Source: Phycisphaerae bacterium (GTDB taxonomy: Bacteria > Planctomycetota > Phycisphaerae > Phycisphaerales > SM1A02). From it: a DNA stretch of 42,521 bases. The notes beneath the pieces were generated by a model. The model had not been told where the DNA came from and searched no databases. It saw only the letters and a list, made by a program, of their open reading frames with translations. Positions within the stretch are counted from its first letter, which is position 1. Each line of letters opens with the position of its first letter. The stretch covers positions 9,612 to 52,132 of the forward strand of contig PBMX01000003.1 in assembly GCA_002722935.1 (NCBI GenBank), written 5' to 3'. Shown here piece after piece: positions 15,611-25,547 of the stretch. A program made the translations under genes and the position numbers.

Positions 15611-17044
15611 TCAGGAGGCCCCTGCATTTCCTGCATGGACCTTGATGTTCTCTGCATCGATGATGCGAATGTAGGCGAAGTCGTCTTCGGGACCAAGCTG
15701 GACGGCCGTTGCAGGCTTTCCGTTGCAGAGCACCTCGATGACGTTGTTGCTGGGACGCGGGATGGCGACGATGTAATGCTCCGCCGGCAGTGTCGCCCAG
15801 ATCCTGTCATCGGCCTCGTCCACTTCCGAGAGGACGATGCCCCCGGCGAGGATCCCGATCTTCGCAAGTGCATTGTCGGTCTGGTTCTGGGCGACGGCGA
15901 CGGCGATGGCCCGGGCTGCTCCCCGGATCAGGGGTGGTCCCCAGAGTTCGACGATCCGATCATTGAAATCATCGATGGCCATGTCCTCGGGTGAATCCAC
16001 GAAGGTCGCCCTCGTCTTCTTCCCGTCATGGCGAAGGTGAATCCTGCGGACCCGGCCCTCGGGGCGAATCTGCAGCATCGGCAGGCTCGCCTTGAAGTAC
16101 GTGAGCTTGCCGCCGGGAAGCGGGACCGGCACTCGAATGTCATTGGCATACCGGACCGGACCCATGCCGTTTCCAACGAGGACCCAGACATGGTCTCCCA
16201 TGTCCTGGTTCTCGAGGCAGTCCTTGACGGGCTTCATGACCTGCGCAAAACCGGTGACGGATTCCTCGAGTTTCCTGGCGCTGAACTCGGCTTCCGACCA
16301 TGAATCGGTCGTGCCGAACGCGACGAACTCGGTGAAGTAGGCGGAGGGGACGCGGTTGTCTCCATTCCTCCCGGTGCGTGCAAGCGAAGCGCCTGCATTC
16401 TTCATGGGCTCCGAGTTCATCAGGTGCGATACGGAGCCAGCCTTGCTGGTCTCCTCGTCTCCCGAGGCCGCTTCGTCGAGATCGGACTCCGTGATGACGG
16501 CCTCGTCCCAATCGAAGGTCTCGATCTGGTGCTGGATGTCCGCTGCCTGTCGCATGATCGGTGCAGCCGCCGCTGCATCACCACTGCAGATTGCGCACAC
16601 CGTTCGGGCCTGGTGGAGGAGGACCCGTTCGTGTGGCCTGGGGAGGTAGTCCCTGAACTGGTCGCCGAACATGGAAGCACCGGCCGTATTTGCAAATCCT
16701 GCAAGGCTGCCGCCTTCTTCGTCCTCGTCGATCGCCCTGATCACGAGATCCGTCTCGTCAAGCCTGGCCCGTGCTTCACCGTAATAGCCGGCATCCATGA
16801 GGATGGCTCCGGATTCAACACCTACCCAGACCGTATCGTGGTCCTTCGGGGGTGGAAGAGTGGCGACTTTTTCAGCGGCCTGGTCAAACTGACCGCTGGA
16901 GTGCATCTGGCGTGCTTCACGTATGCCAGGTGACTTGCAGCCCGCGGCCACCAGGAGAGCCATGCCGAGCATGGGAACAATGCAGGTCCTGCACGAAGCG
17001 GGTTTCCACTTGATCCGTCGGATCACGTCCTTGAAGCGCATCAT
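15611..17044 (-). CDS. COG3014-like lipoprotein with TPR-like N-terminus
   Basis: Lipobox ALLVAAGCKSPG. DAGYYGEARARLDETD..., HERVLLHQ, VWVLVGNGMGPVRY, GPPLIRGAARAIAVAVAQNQ, typical of the family that accompanies LpoB-like genes. Confidence 0.65.
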   Translation of the reverse strand: MMRFKDVIRRIKWKPASCRTCIVPMLGMALLVAAGCKSPGIREARQMHSSGQFDQAAEKVATLPPPKDHDTVWVGVESGAILMDAGYYGEARARLDETDLVIRAIDEDEEGGSLAGFANTAGASMFGDQFRDYLPRPHERVLLHQARTVCAICSGDAAAAAPIMRQAADIQHQIETFDWDEAVITESDLDEAASGDEETSKAGSVSHLMNSEPMKNAGASLARTGRNGDNRVPSAYFTEFVAFGTTDSWSEAEFSARKLEESVTGFAQVMKPVKDCLENQDMGDHVWVLVGNGMGPVRYANDIRVPVPLPGGKLTYFKASLPMLQIRPEGRVRRIHLRHDGKKTRATFVDSPEDMAIDDFNDRIVELWGPPLIRGAARAIAVAVAQNQTDNALAKIGILAGGIVLSEVDEADDRIWATLPAEHYIVAIPRPSNNVIEVLCNGKPATAVQLGPEDDFAYIRIIDAENIKVHAGNAGAS

Positions 17045-17380
17045 CTGCCCTCTCCTTCTTCAGCGAGTTGCCGAAGCAATTCCAACCATCTCCCTGTCCG
17101 ACCTGGGGCAGGGGCAACACCTACTTATACCCGAGTCACTCACATTGCGTCGAGTCTGTCCAGGGATCCGCTGCAGTGGCACGAACAGAGGTTTTTACCA
17201 CCGCCACCACTGCTTCAGGGCCATGAGGGTCATCAGCGGTAGACTGCACAATTCATGTGTGTGTGGGCCGAGCCATCCGCATGGCCGGTGCAGGCAGGCA
17301 GGAGTTGAATCATGAACGGATGTCCAGGTCGTATTACAGCCGGTCGACAGGCCGCTGCTTCATGTCGAGGAGTAAATCGC

Positions 17381-19303
17381 GTGTTGAAGTTGGTCCTTGC
17401 CATGCTCCTGTGCACCTGCTCGGGCCATGCGGTCGCCGATGAGACTCTGGTGGACTTCGCCTCGACGGCGACCCTCGGTTCCAGGAACAGGGCCGTCCAT
17501 GTCTTCGCGGAAGGAGATGGAAGGATCATCGCCGTCGTCGTACTGGGCATGGCCCGTGATGACGGGAGTTCCAGGAACCTCGCGAGGCGGAAGGCCGAAC
17601 TCATCCTGGAGCAGACGATGGTCAACTACGCCATCCTCTCGCCACGCGTCGGCGAAGACTGGCAGGCAGTTGCAAACGAGCTGTCAAGGCGCGATGGTGG
17701 TTTTTCAACGACTGGTACGCTTGGCCCAGGCGTTGCATATCGAACCCTCAAGGGACTTCCAGACGATCGATTCGCCATGGAAGCAACGACCACGATCGAC
17801 AACATTTCTCTGGGGAAACGGCCAGCCCAGACAGAAATCGACCAGGCGCATCGACGTGTCATCCTCGGCGACATGTTGGCTGGTCGGGATCGTTCAGCAG
17901 AAGACATCTCGCGTGTACTGGATGACATCAATCGCATGATTGATGCATCCGGGGGAGAGCCGTCCCGGATGCCTCCTCGCAAGCTTGGGATCATGGCTGC
18001 CCTGGTCCATGTGAAATCGGGAAACCTGGAATCGGCGAAGCAACTTCTGGATGGGACGAGCCGCGCGAAATGGGACCTGGCCTGGGCCGACCTGGAGCAA
18101 CTTGTTCAGGTCGAGCGTGGCCTGGGCAACATGGCCGTGGCCGAGGCCATCGAATCCGTTCTTGGGAAACGCGACTCGAACGATGAAACGGGCTTGGATC
18201 CGCGGGTGGAGTTTCTCTGCCTGGGCGGGGAGGAGGTCGTCCCTGTCGGAGTCTATGGGGCGAAGATCGGCGACCAGCAGTGGCTCCTCGGGGTTGCCGA
18301 GGTCATCGAGATGGACTTCCGTGATGGCGAGCCGGGATGGCTTCGGCCGGTCCTGCGTTCACAGATGGAAGCCGCATTCAACAAGCTGCTTCCGTCTATC
18401 GAATACGACTGGCGTCTTGGAGGACTCGTTGAATCGAATGATGGCCCATTCGGGGGGCCCCATGCATGGACCGTCTTCAAGGAAATCGACCAGTCGACCC
18501 CGGAGGCGACGGTCATTCGTTATCTCCTTGCCACCAGGATGGAGGATGCCCCGTCTCAACGAGCCGACGGCGGCGAGACGATCAAGGTGATCTACAGGGA
18601 GCCGGCCCCGGGGCTCTCCTCGGTTCATGAGGCGGTCCGGGCCGAGGGATGGAACCAGTTCGTTGCCGATCACTTCCAGGGCTACGCTGAACTGCTTCGC
18701 GGCAGGCGGCCGACTGACGACGAGCTTGTCAACGTATTCCCGGTGCTCGATTACACGCCATCGTCCTATGGAGAATGGGTCGTGGAAGTCGACATGTCCG
18801 CTGCACGCGATCAACTGCTCGGACTTCTTCCAGCTGGATCAATCGAGTTGGCCGTAGCGGTTTCGCCCTGGAATACACCAGCCACCGACGGGGGGAACGA
18901 TGGATCCAGTGTTGATTCCGAATGGGAAACGGCCATCCGTGCATGCATTGCCGAGCGCCTCGAGTCCTGGCCAGCGGTGAAGATCAAAGGGCCTGATGCC
19001 GGGGAAGCGTCGCTTGCAGTGGTCACGATCGGACCCGTGCAGGTGGAAGAGGGGGAGTTGCCATCACGATATGCAGGTGGCGAGCCGCGAAGGTGGAGCA
19101 TCGCCTGCCGTGAACTGGAGATCACCCTTGGTGGCGCGACTGGTACTGCTCGGGCCTGCACCCAGCGACATTTCGGTACCCAGCAGGCCAAGGTCACTCC
19201 AGACCTGGCCGCTGCAATGGCCTCCAAGGTGCTGCTGGAAATGGACTTGGAGACACTTCGAGACGCACTGCTTGCAAATGGGCCACGCTTCGAGGGAGAA
19301 TAG
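17381..19303 (+). CDS. Secreted protein with LPP20-like N-terminal region
   Basis: GTG start after aggag: VLKLVLAMLLCTCSGHAVADETLVDFASTATLGSRNRAVHVFAEGDGRIIAVVVLGMARDDGSSRNLARRKAELILEQTM. Divergent from 15611..17044. Confidence 0.6.
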   Translation: MLKLVLAMLLCTCSGHAVADETLVDFASTATLGSRNRAVHVFAEGDGRIIAVVVLGMARDDGSSRNLARRKAELILEQTMVNYAILSPRVGEDWQAVANELSRRDGGFSTTGTLGPGVAYRTLKGLPDDRFAMEATTTIDNISLGKRPAQTEIDQAHRRVILGDMLAGRDRSAEDISRVLDDINRMIDASGGEPSRMPPRKLGIMAALVHVKSGNLESAKQLLDGTSRAKWDLAWADLEQLVQVERGLGNMAVAEAIESVLGKRDSNDETGLDPRVEFLCLGGEEVVPVGVYGAKIGDQQWLLGVAEVIEMDFRDGEPGWLRPVLRSQMEAAFNKLLPSIEYDWRLGGLVESNDGPFGGPHAWTVFKEIDQSTPEATVIRYLLATRMEDAPSQRADGGETIKVIYREPAPGLSSVHEAVRAEGWNQFVADHFQGYAELLRGRRPTDDELVNVFPVLDYTPSSYGEWVVEVDMSAARDQLLGLLPAGSIELAVAVSPWNTPATDGGNDGSSVDSEWETAIRACIAERLESWPAVKIKGPDAGEASLAVVTIGPVQVEEGELPSRYAGGEPRRWSIACRELEITLGGATGTARACTQRHFGTQQAKVTPDLAAAMASKVLLEMDLETLRDALLANGPRFEGE

Positions 19304-19356
19304 GCCCTTGCGCATCCACCCGGATGAGTCGCAACTTGTTCAACCAGGAGAGAGCG

Positions 19357-20715
19357 ATGAAAAACCAGGCACTTCCACGCGGAGCAACTCTTGCTATCAC
19401 CATGTTCGTTCTTTGTGGCGTCGCGTCATTGGCCACGGCCCAGTTCGTGGTTCCGCACGCGCAGCCCAATCCCGAGTCGCATCGTGGTGTCAGTGATCCA
19501 TCATCGGTAAAGGTGTCGGAGAATGACGCGCTCGATGTCGACGTCGTATCCGGTGCCACCGAACAGGACGCCATCAATCATGCCCAGAACCTCCTCGAGG
19601 AGGATGGAGGGGTCAAGGCGATCGCGACCGGGTCCGGACTCGGGTTCGTTTCGACCTACAAGGTGAGCTATTCGCATGCCAAGAACAACGTGAATCTTTC
19701 CAGGTTGCAGCAGCGCCTCGCGGCGGTGCAGGCGGATCTTCTCGCGAAGGCACAACTGGTCAAATTCCTCGAGGGATGCTCGATCGAAGGCCAGGAGAAG
19801 ATCGCTGAATCGATCCAGGCCCTCGATTCAGAAACCCAGCAGGACATGAACAGGACAATGACTGCGGAAGAGCAGCGGAAGTCCACGGTTGCCGGGCTCA
19901 TCAGGGGAACGGTTACCTATGACTTCCGTGACGAGCCAGAAGGCGAATATGGCGGAACCTGCACCGTCTCCGTCGTGACTACTCCTCGGACTCGTGGGCA
20001 GGTCGCAGCGGGGACGCGCCCCAATCTCGTGCATGCCAGTGACATCCAGATGCTTCAGACGCTCCTCCTTGCCGAGTTGAAGAGCGGCCTGATGCCCCCC
20101 AATGGTGGTCGCACGATTCTTCTTCCTGGTGGCGGTGTCGCCTGGGTCGGATTCGGTTCGGCACTGGTTCGGGAAAACAGGGATCCGCGGTTGCGAGATG
20201 CCGCGATCGAGATGGCGAAGGGGGAAGCTGATCTGCGTGCGGAATCCGCCCTGCATGCTGTCATCAAGGGAGAGGACATCGAGTATTCAAAGGAGATGCA
20301 GAGCAACTTCGATTCGTCACTGAAGCAGTACGAGGTCAGTATCGACCTGTTGAGCGGCGAGGAGGAGGCCAGGACACTCGAGGAAACTGAGGAAGCCTCG
20401 ATGGCATCCTCGTTCTACAAGGACACCGTCTCATCCAAGGTCAAGGGGACACTTCCTCCCGGCTGCATGAAGAAGGAGTTCAGGACCGACGATGGTCACT
20501 GGCAGTACTGCGTCTACATCTACGAGCCGGCAATGACGGCTGCGGCGAGGAAGGCGGCTGCGGAAATGGCGGCCAACAGTCCATTCGACAACACGAACAA
20601 CTCCGGTCCCCAGTACATGACCGAGCCTGATGGTTCCTTCAAGAGGGGGGCGGATGGCCGATTGATCCCCAAATCTCTCGGCAGGGGTCGTGTGACAGAG
20701 GATGAGGATCTTTGA
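19357..20715 (+). CDS. Secreted protein paralogous to the N-terminal half of 12370..14934
   Basis: Start MKNQALPRG with aggagag. EEDGGVKAIATGSGLGFVSTY, QQRLAAVQADLLAKAQLVKFLEG, MPPNGGRTILLPGGGVAWVGFGSALVRENRDPRLR, LPPGCMKKEFRTDDGHWQYCVYIYEPAMTAAA. Confidence 0.75.
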   Translation: MKNQALPRGATLAITMFVLCGVASLATAQFVVPHAQPNPESHRGVSDPSSVKVSENDALDVDVVSGATEQDAINHAQNLLEEDGGVKAIATGSGLGFVSTYKVSYSHAKNNVNLSRLQQRLAAVQADLLAKAQLVKFLEGCSIEGQEKIAESIQALDSETQQDMNRTMTAEEQRKSTVAGLIRGTVTYDFRDEPEGEYGGTCTVSVVTTPRTRGQVAAGTRPNLVHASDIQMLQTLLLAELKSGLMPPNGGRTILLPGGGVAWVGFGSALVRENRDPRLRDAAIEMAKGEADLRAESALHAVIKGEDIEYSKEMQSNFDSSLKQYEVSIDLLSGEEEARTLEETEEASMASSFYKDTVSSKVKGTLPPGCMKKEFRTDDGHWQYCVYIYEPAMTAAARKAAAEMAANSPFDNTNNSGPQYMTEPDGSFKRGADGRLIPKSLGRGRVTEDEDL

Positions 20716-20747
20716 ATCGTATTCCATGTGATGAAGGAGAAACCAGG

Positions 20748-21260
20748 ATGGCAGAGAATGCATTTTCAGTCGAGTTGATACCGGCCGAGTACTGGATCGG
20801 TGGAGGCGATGGGTTCGATCCGGCCGAGGCAAACGTCTACATCGACTTCATCCAGTTCGAACGATGGAGTGAAGACGATGATTCCCAGCAGGACATCGCC
20901 CTCGTCGACCAGGGTGGGGTGACGGATGCGGGAAGCGATGGCACGCCTTCGATCCACGGGGCAACCTCCATCCATCGTGTCGATCTGTACCAGGACGGAG
21001 TCGAATGCGAATGGGAAGAGCTTGGCGAGGGCAACTTCGCCGTGAAGATCGGTGGAACCGTCGGCGTAATGACCGAGGATCCCGCGATCATCGAGGAACT
21101 GCGTTCCCTCATCGATCCGGACGTGCCGGCGGAATTCGGTCCGGACTACATCCTGGAGTTCAACCTCCGCAAGACCGGGGACGATCCTCCGATCACGGTT
21201 GAATCCGAGATCGAGTGCTCGGGAACCCTCACCGGGATAGATCCTGATTGGGGACCCTGA
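20748..21260 (+). CDS. Small acidic hypothetical protein, last gene of the plus-strand arm
   Basis: MAENAFSVELIPAEYWIGGGDGFDPAEANVYIDFIQ... with aaggag upstream. Confidence 0.6.
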   Translation: MAENAFSVELIPAEYWIGGGDGFDPAEANVYIDFIQFERWSEDDDSQQDIALVDQGGVTDAGSDGTPSIHGATSIHRVDLYQDGVECEWEELGEGNFAVKIGGTVGVMTEDPAIIEELRSLIDPDVPAEFGPDYILEFNLRKTGDDPPITVESEIECSGTLTGIDPDWGP

Positions 21261-21278
21261 CCCTGATTCGTAGTCGAC

Positions 21279-22088
21279 TCAGCGGTCGATTGGTCGTTCC
21301 CCCAGCAACACCAGGCTGTTCTGCCACTGGCCCAGGGTGAAGCCCAGTTTCGCGTATATGTGCAGGGCCAGGCCCTTGGGATTCACGCCAAGCAGGAGCG
21401 TCGTGCAGCCAAGTTCGCTCATCGCGTGGTTGCCGATGGTGGAGACCAGCATCGAGCAGACTCCTCGGCGGCGGAACTCCGGATGCGTCTCGACGGATTG
21501 GAAGCGCCCTCGCTGTTCCGGGCAGCAGACCATGCCGGCCTGGCCCACGAGGCGACCTTCGATGAAGGCACCCCACCAGGTTGCGCTGCCCGTGGCCACC
21601 CATGCCTGCCAGGCGCGGCGGAGTCCTTCCTTGAAGGCGATGTAGTCGGCAACCCCGTCGATCTCCTCCGGATCGCATGCGATGTTGAGAGCGACGATGT
21701 CTTCCCAGTCATCCTCGATGTGCAGCGGCCGGATGCTCACACCCTCCGCCTCGACAGGCTGCAATGCGGTTGCATGCATCACCTGTCCTGCATCAACTTG
21801 CATGCCCAGTTCAAGTGCCCTTGCTTCCAGGTCGGGATCGACGGGTTCGCCATCCCAGCGGAGCATGACATGACTGCTCTCGGGCTGGTCCTCGAAGGTG
21901 TCACGTGCCAGTTGGATGAGGTTCTGTAGTTCGGATGCAGCGGGGGGGGAGGCCAGATGCAGGCAGTTGCCCCAGCGGTAGCCGGGGTTGTCCGGGACCC
22001 GGACCACGGTGATGCCGTCGACGACCTCGACACGGCCGTGCAGGCGCACGAGGTGCAGGTCGGTTTCAGTCAGTGGCAATCCATGCAT
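21279..22088 (-). CDS. GNAT-family N-acetyltransferase
   Basis: VSIRPLHIEDDWEDIVALNIA, IEGRLVGQAGMVCC, VETHPEFRRRGVCSMLVSTIGNHAMSELGCTTLLLGVNPKGLALHIYAKLGF. Confidence 0.85.
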   Translation of the reverse strand: MHGLPLTETDLHLVRLHGRVEVVDGITVVRVPDNPGYRWGNCLHLASPPAASELQNLIQLARDTFEDQPESSHVMLRWDGEPVDPDLEARALELGMQVDAGQVMHATALQPVEAEGVSIRPLHIEDDWEDIVALNIACDPEEIDGVADYIAFKEGLRRAWQAWVATGSATWWGAFIEGRLVGQAGMVCCPEQRGRFQSVETHPEFRRRGVCSMLVSTIGNHAMSELGCTTLLLGVNPKGLALHIYAKLGFTLGQWQNSLVLLGERPIDR

Positions 22089-22097
22089 CGGGTCGAA

Positions 22098-23792
22098 TCA
22101 GTTCCCTGTCATCGTCGAACCGCAATAGCATGCTGCAGGGGGCATGACGTCGGCATTTCTCCATGCACTTCGAAAGGACGTATGGATGAAAGCGGCTTCG
22201 TCGTTGCGATCCTGTCCGATGAGCGCATCGCGGAGACCGAGCAGGGCCCAGCCATTGCGAGGATGCCGTTCCAGATCCTCCATGAACACCACTTCGGCTT
22301 CCTTGTACTGTTCGTCAACGAGCAACAGTGCCCCGAGAGCGTGGCGGATGGGCTGCATGCAGACCGGCGGTTCGGCGTATCGCAGCGAGTCTTCCAAGGC
22401 AACGGCTTCCTTCAGAAGGGCCAGGCCTTCCGATCTCCGACCTTCCTTGAACAGCATCTCCCCCTCGGTAAAGAGCCGCATGACCTTCATGCCCTCTTCC
22501 GGAGGATTGAAGGCCATCTCCCATCCATCGGGAATGTTGGCGACCGCATCATCGAACCTGGCCAGTTCAGCGCGGGCCTCCTTCGAGTTGCCCAGGTTTG
22601 CAAAGGCTATGGCCCGACTGCTGTGGGCAACGGCAACGGAGATGAATCTCCAATCCGGAGGCATCGGTGAGTCCAGTACCTGCTGCCATTCGCCGAATCG
22701 GATCATCGCATGCCATGGAGCGGCCATGGATGAATCCACGTACTGGGCATACGTGCGGATGAGTTCTTCGGGTGCCTCCTGCATGGACCAGGCGACGCTG
22801 ATGGCGTCTTCCTTGGCGCCCTGCATCATGGCTGCGTAGACGAGGAAGTGTCGATTGTGCGAGGTGTATCCCCGGTAGTCGAAGGTTTCGGGGACCGCAT
22901 CGAACCATGCATTGTCCAACTGGTAGCCACGTCGGTTGCATTCCAGCGCTTCTTCGTATCGGCCCGTGTGTACCCAGATATGGGAGGGCATGTGGACCAG
23001 GTGCCCCGAACCCGGCATGAGGTTTGCCAGCCGATCGGCGGCAGCTTCGGCCCGTTGAGGATCTGGAGAGGCTTCCATGATGTGGATATAGAGGTGGTTG
23101 GCTGCCGGGTGCATCGGGTGCGCAAGCATGGTCGTCTCGATGATGTTCCGGAACTCATCGCATGCACCCCTGGGTGACCCATCCTCGTTCCAGTATTCCC
23201 AGCTCTGGGTATTCATCAGGGCCTCGGCGGTCATCGCGGCGATGTCGGGATCATGCGGATACTGTTCATGGAGTACCCGAAGGCGATTGGCATACTCGAG
23301 GTCCATTTCACTCCGATCCTCGGGGTTCGGATACATGTAACGCCCCTGCAGGGCCCTGATCAGGCCCCGGTTGGCGGGCGACTTCTCGTTCTCGATGTAT
23401 TCAAGTGCACGTTGCATGCCGACGTATGCAGCAGCCTGTTCACTCTCGTTCATCATCGGATCATTGATGTTCGGACCGTTTGCGCAGCTGATGCCCCACC
23501 AGGCCATCGCGAAACCAGGATCGTGGCGGGTGGCCTCCAGGAAGGACAGCGTTGCACCTTCATGGTTGAACCCGTAGAGCAGAGCCATGCCCTGGTCGAA
23601 CCAGGCCCTGGCCTCCGTGCTCGTCGTCGTGACCGGACGCCGAAAATCGCCGAGGGTCTCGAGAATCATCGGTGGTGGTGTCGCCCGAGGGGTTGGAGGC
23701 ACTGGTGGTTCGGTGGCGATTGTGCTGGTGAGCATCAGGCAGAGTTCGATGAGCACGGTGAGTGATCCTGTAGCAAGTGACCCCGTCGGCAA
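22098..23792 (-). CDS. Secreted TPR-repeat protein
   Basis: Signal-like N-terminus. ARAWFDQGMALLYGFNHEGATLSFLEATRHDPGFAMAWWGIS, HAANHLYIH/MPSHIWVHTGRYEEALECNRRG, helical repeats throughout. Confidence 0.75.
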   Translation of the reverse strand: MPTGSLATGSLTVLIELCLMLTSTIATEPPVPPTPRATPPPMILETLGDFRRPVTTTSTEARAWFDQGMALLYGFNHEGATLSFLEATRHDPGFAMAWWGISCANGPNINDPMMNESEQAAAYVGMQRALEYIENEKSPANRGLIRALQGRYMYPNPEDRSEMDLEYANRLRVLHEQYPHDPDIAAMTAEALMNTQSWEYWNEDGSPRGACDEFRNIIETTMLAHPMHPAANHLYIHIMEASPDPQRAEAAADRLANLMPGSGHLVHMPSHIWVHTGRYEEALECNRRGYQLDNAWFDAVPETFDYRGYTSHNRHFLVYAAMMQGAKEDAISVAWSMQEAPEELIRTYAQYVDSSMAAPWHAMIRFGEWQQVLDSPMPPDWRFISVAVAHSSRAIAFANLGNSKEARAELARFDDAVANIPDGWEMAFNPPEEGMKVMRLFTEGEMLFKEGRRSEGLALLKEAVALEDSLRYAEPPVCMQPIRHALGALLLVDEQYKEAEVVFMEDLERHPRNGWALLGLRDALIGQDRNDEAAFIHTSFRSAWRNADVMPPAACYCGSTMTGN

Positions 23793-23861
23793 GGTGCAGG
23801 CAGGCCGTCGAGGCCTGTTCTCCCTTGTGATGTCACCGGATCATAGTGAACTCGAGAAAAA

Positions 23862-23887
23862 ACGGCCCCGCCGTCGGGCGGGGCCGT
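23862..23887 (-). terminator. Intrinsic terminator
   Basis: acggccccgcc gtcg ggcggggccgt stem-loop. On the minus strand it is followed by TTTTTT; sits 3' of the 48-aa-repeat gene. Confidence 0.85.
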
Positions 23888-23917
23888 GTTTGAACAATCA
23901 ATGGAGGAATCCGAAGA

Positions 23918-24964
23918 TCAGTTGCTGCCGCATTCGGCATTCCAGATCTCGCCGGCTTCTTCACGGGTCATGTCACCGTTTCGGACCGCCATGGCGAGGC
24001 GACTTCGAAGTGCAATGCAATCGTCGGACACTTCACCCCGTCCACCATCGGCGGCTTTCCGCTCGCGGTTGGCGCGGCCGGCATCGGCGGCTTTCCGCTC
24101 GCGGTTGGCGCGGCCGATCATCCTCCGCATTTCGCCCAGGCGGGCATCCATCTGTTCCTGGGTGATTTCGCCCCTCTCGACCATCTGCTGCATCTTGGCC
24201 TGTGCATCGGCATAGTCCTGGCGGGTGACCTGTGGCTGCCGGGTCTTCGTACTCTTGCCGATCATCTTTCGCATCGCGACGAGGCGGGCATCCATCTGTT
24301 CCTGGGTGATCTCGCCCTTCTCGACCATCTGCTGCATCTTGGCCTGCGCATCGGCGTAGTCCTGGCGGGTGACCGTGGGTTGTCCGCTGCTCTTGCTCTT
24401 GCCGATCATCTTTCGCATCTCGACGAGCCTGGCATCCATCTGTTCCTGGGTGATCTCGCCCTTCTCGACCATCTGCTGCATCTTGGCCTGCGCATCGGCG
24501 TAGTCCTGGCGGGTGATCTGCTCTTCCTTGCCGTCATCCGTCATCTTCTTGTAGACGGTCCAGACCTCGTCAACTTCCTCGACGGTCATGGTGCCTTCTT
24601 CGACGGCGGCATTCATGCGAGCGGCGCAGTCCTGGTACATCTTCTCGCAGAGTTCCTTCTTGAATGCGGAGAGTAGTGCACCTGCCTGCCTGCGATCGAT
24701 CTCGCCGGCCTTGTGGGCGGCCCTGATCCCGGCCTCGTACTCCTCGTAGGCCTGTTCGGCCATCACGGTTTCCTGGGCGGCAATGAGATACTCGGCTGCC
24801 TGGGCGGGAGTGATATCGCCATTCTCGGCGGCAATGGAGATCTTCAGGATGATGTCGCTGGTCTTGCTGGAATCATCCGCGAGCGTGCTGGAAGTGAACA
24901 GCATGCCTGCTGTACCGAGTGCGATGGCTGTTGTTGCGATAAATCCTGTGAACTTCATCGTCAT
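23918..24964 (-). CDS. Secreted protein made of repeated 48-aa helical units (GEITQEQMDARL)
   Basis: Signal peptide MTMKFTGFIATTAIALGTAGMLFTSSTLA. Repeated VTRQDYADAQAKMQQMVEKGEITQEQMDARLVEMRKMIGKS. Confidence 0.75.
   Translation of the reverse strand: MTMKFTGFIATTAIALGTAGMLFTSSTLADDSSKTSDIILKISIAAENGDITPAQAAEYLIAAQETVMAEQAYEEYEAGIRAAHKAGEIDRRQAGALLSAFKKELCEKMYQDCAARMNAAVEEGTMTVEEVDEVWTVYKKMTDDGKEEQITRQDYADAQAKMQQMVEKGEITQEQMDARLVEMRKMIGKSKSSGQPTVTRQDYADAQAKMQQMVEKGEITQEQMDARLVAMRKMIGKSTKTRQPQVTRQDYADAQAKMQQMVERGEITQEQMDARLGEMRRMIGRANRERKAADAGRANRERKAADGGRGEVSDDCIALRSRLAMAVRNGDMTREEAGEIWNAECGSN
24073..24517. repeat. ~144-bp tandem repeats (3 units), plus a shorter ~36-bp duplicated unit at the low-coordinate end
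   Basis: 'cctggcgggtga' recurs at 24217, 24361 and 24505 (period 144). 'ggcggctttccgctcgcggttggcgcggcc' is present twice around 24048-24116. Confidence 0.85.
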
Positions 24965-25258
24965 GGTTCTCCATTGATTTGCCTGGGAAATCTTTCCAAC
25001 AGGGTATCGTCTCTTCCGGTTCCACGAAATGGAAATCCTGTTTATCACCCCGGATCCATGCTCAAGAGGCCTTGTCCATGCCAATGGCAGTGCACATCGT
25101 CGACGGGTCGATCCGCTGGAGAATCGGTGGGGGATGGGTGGATCTCATCCCGCCCTCTGGTGAACTCCCAGACAGCCGAGGTTCTATACCATGCATGGAT
25201 ACCTCATCGGAGGAAGGTACACGCCTGCGATTGCAGGCCCTGCAAGCGGAGGAGAGTC

Positions 25259-25426
25259 ATGATGGCTTCTGAACCCAGAGAGATAGCAACCGGGAAGTTC
25301 GAGGAGTTCTACGAGTATTGCCTCGAGAACGGCATCGAGCCTGAAAGCATCGTTGCCGACCAGGGGGAAATGCTGCTCTTGACGAACCAGGAGGACATCG
25401 ATCGATGCCAGGCTGCCTTGGAATAG
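25259..25426 (+). CDS. Small 55-aa acidic protein
   Basis: gcggaggagagtc ATG: MMASEPREIATGKFEEFYEYCLENGIEPESIVADQGEMLLLTNQEDIDRCQAALE. Confidence 0.5.
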   Translation: MMASEPREIATGKFEEFYEYCLENGIEPESIVADQGEMLLLTNQEDIDRCQAALE

Positions 25427-25547
25427 GAAGGCGAGCAGGTCGGCGTAGTTGGAAACAGACCACTTCGAGGCGGGTTCGCCTGCCGATGAAGCCCGGAACA
25501 TGGAGGCAGCAATGCCGGAATGGACACGGTAACGGGAAGCGATCGAC

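Noticed and set aside
17233-17625. 130-aa minus-strand ORF in the divergent promoter region
   Set aside because: Overlaps the start of the LPP20-like gene antisense and has no RBS or motif support.
24073-24517. Regularly spaced repeats as a CRISPR array
   Set aside because: Units are 144 bp, contiguous and in-frame coding (48 aa), with no short palindromic repeat/unique spacer pattern.
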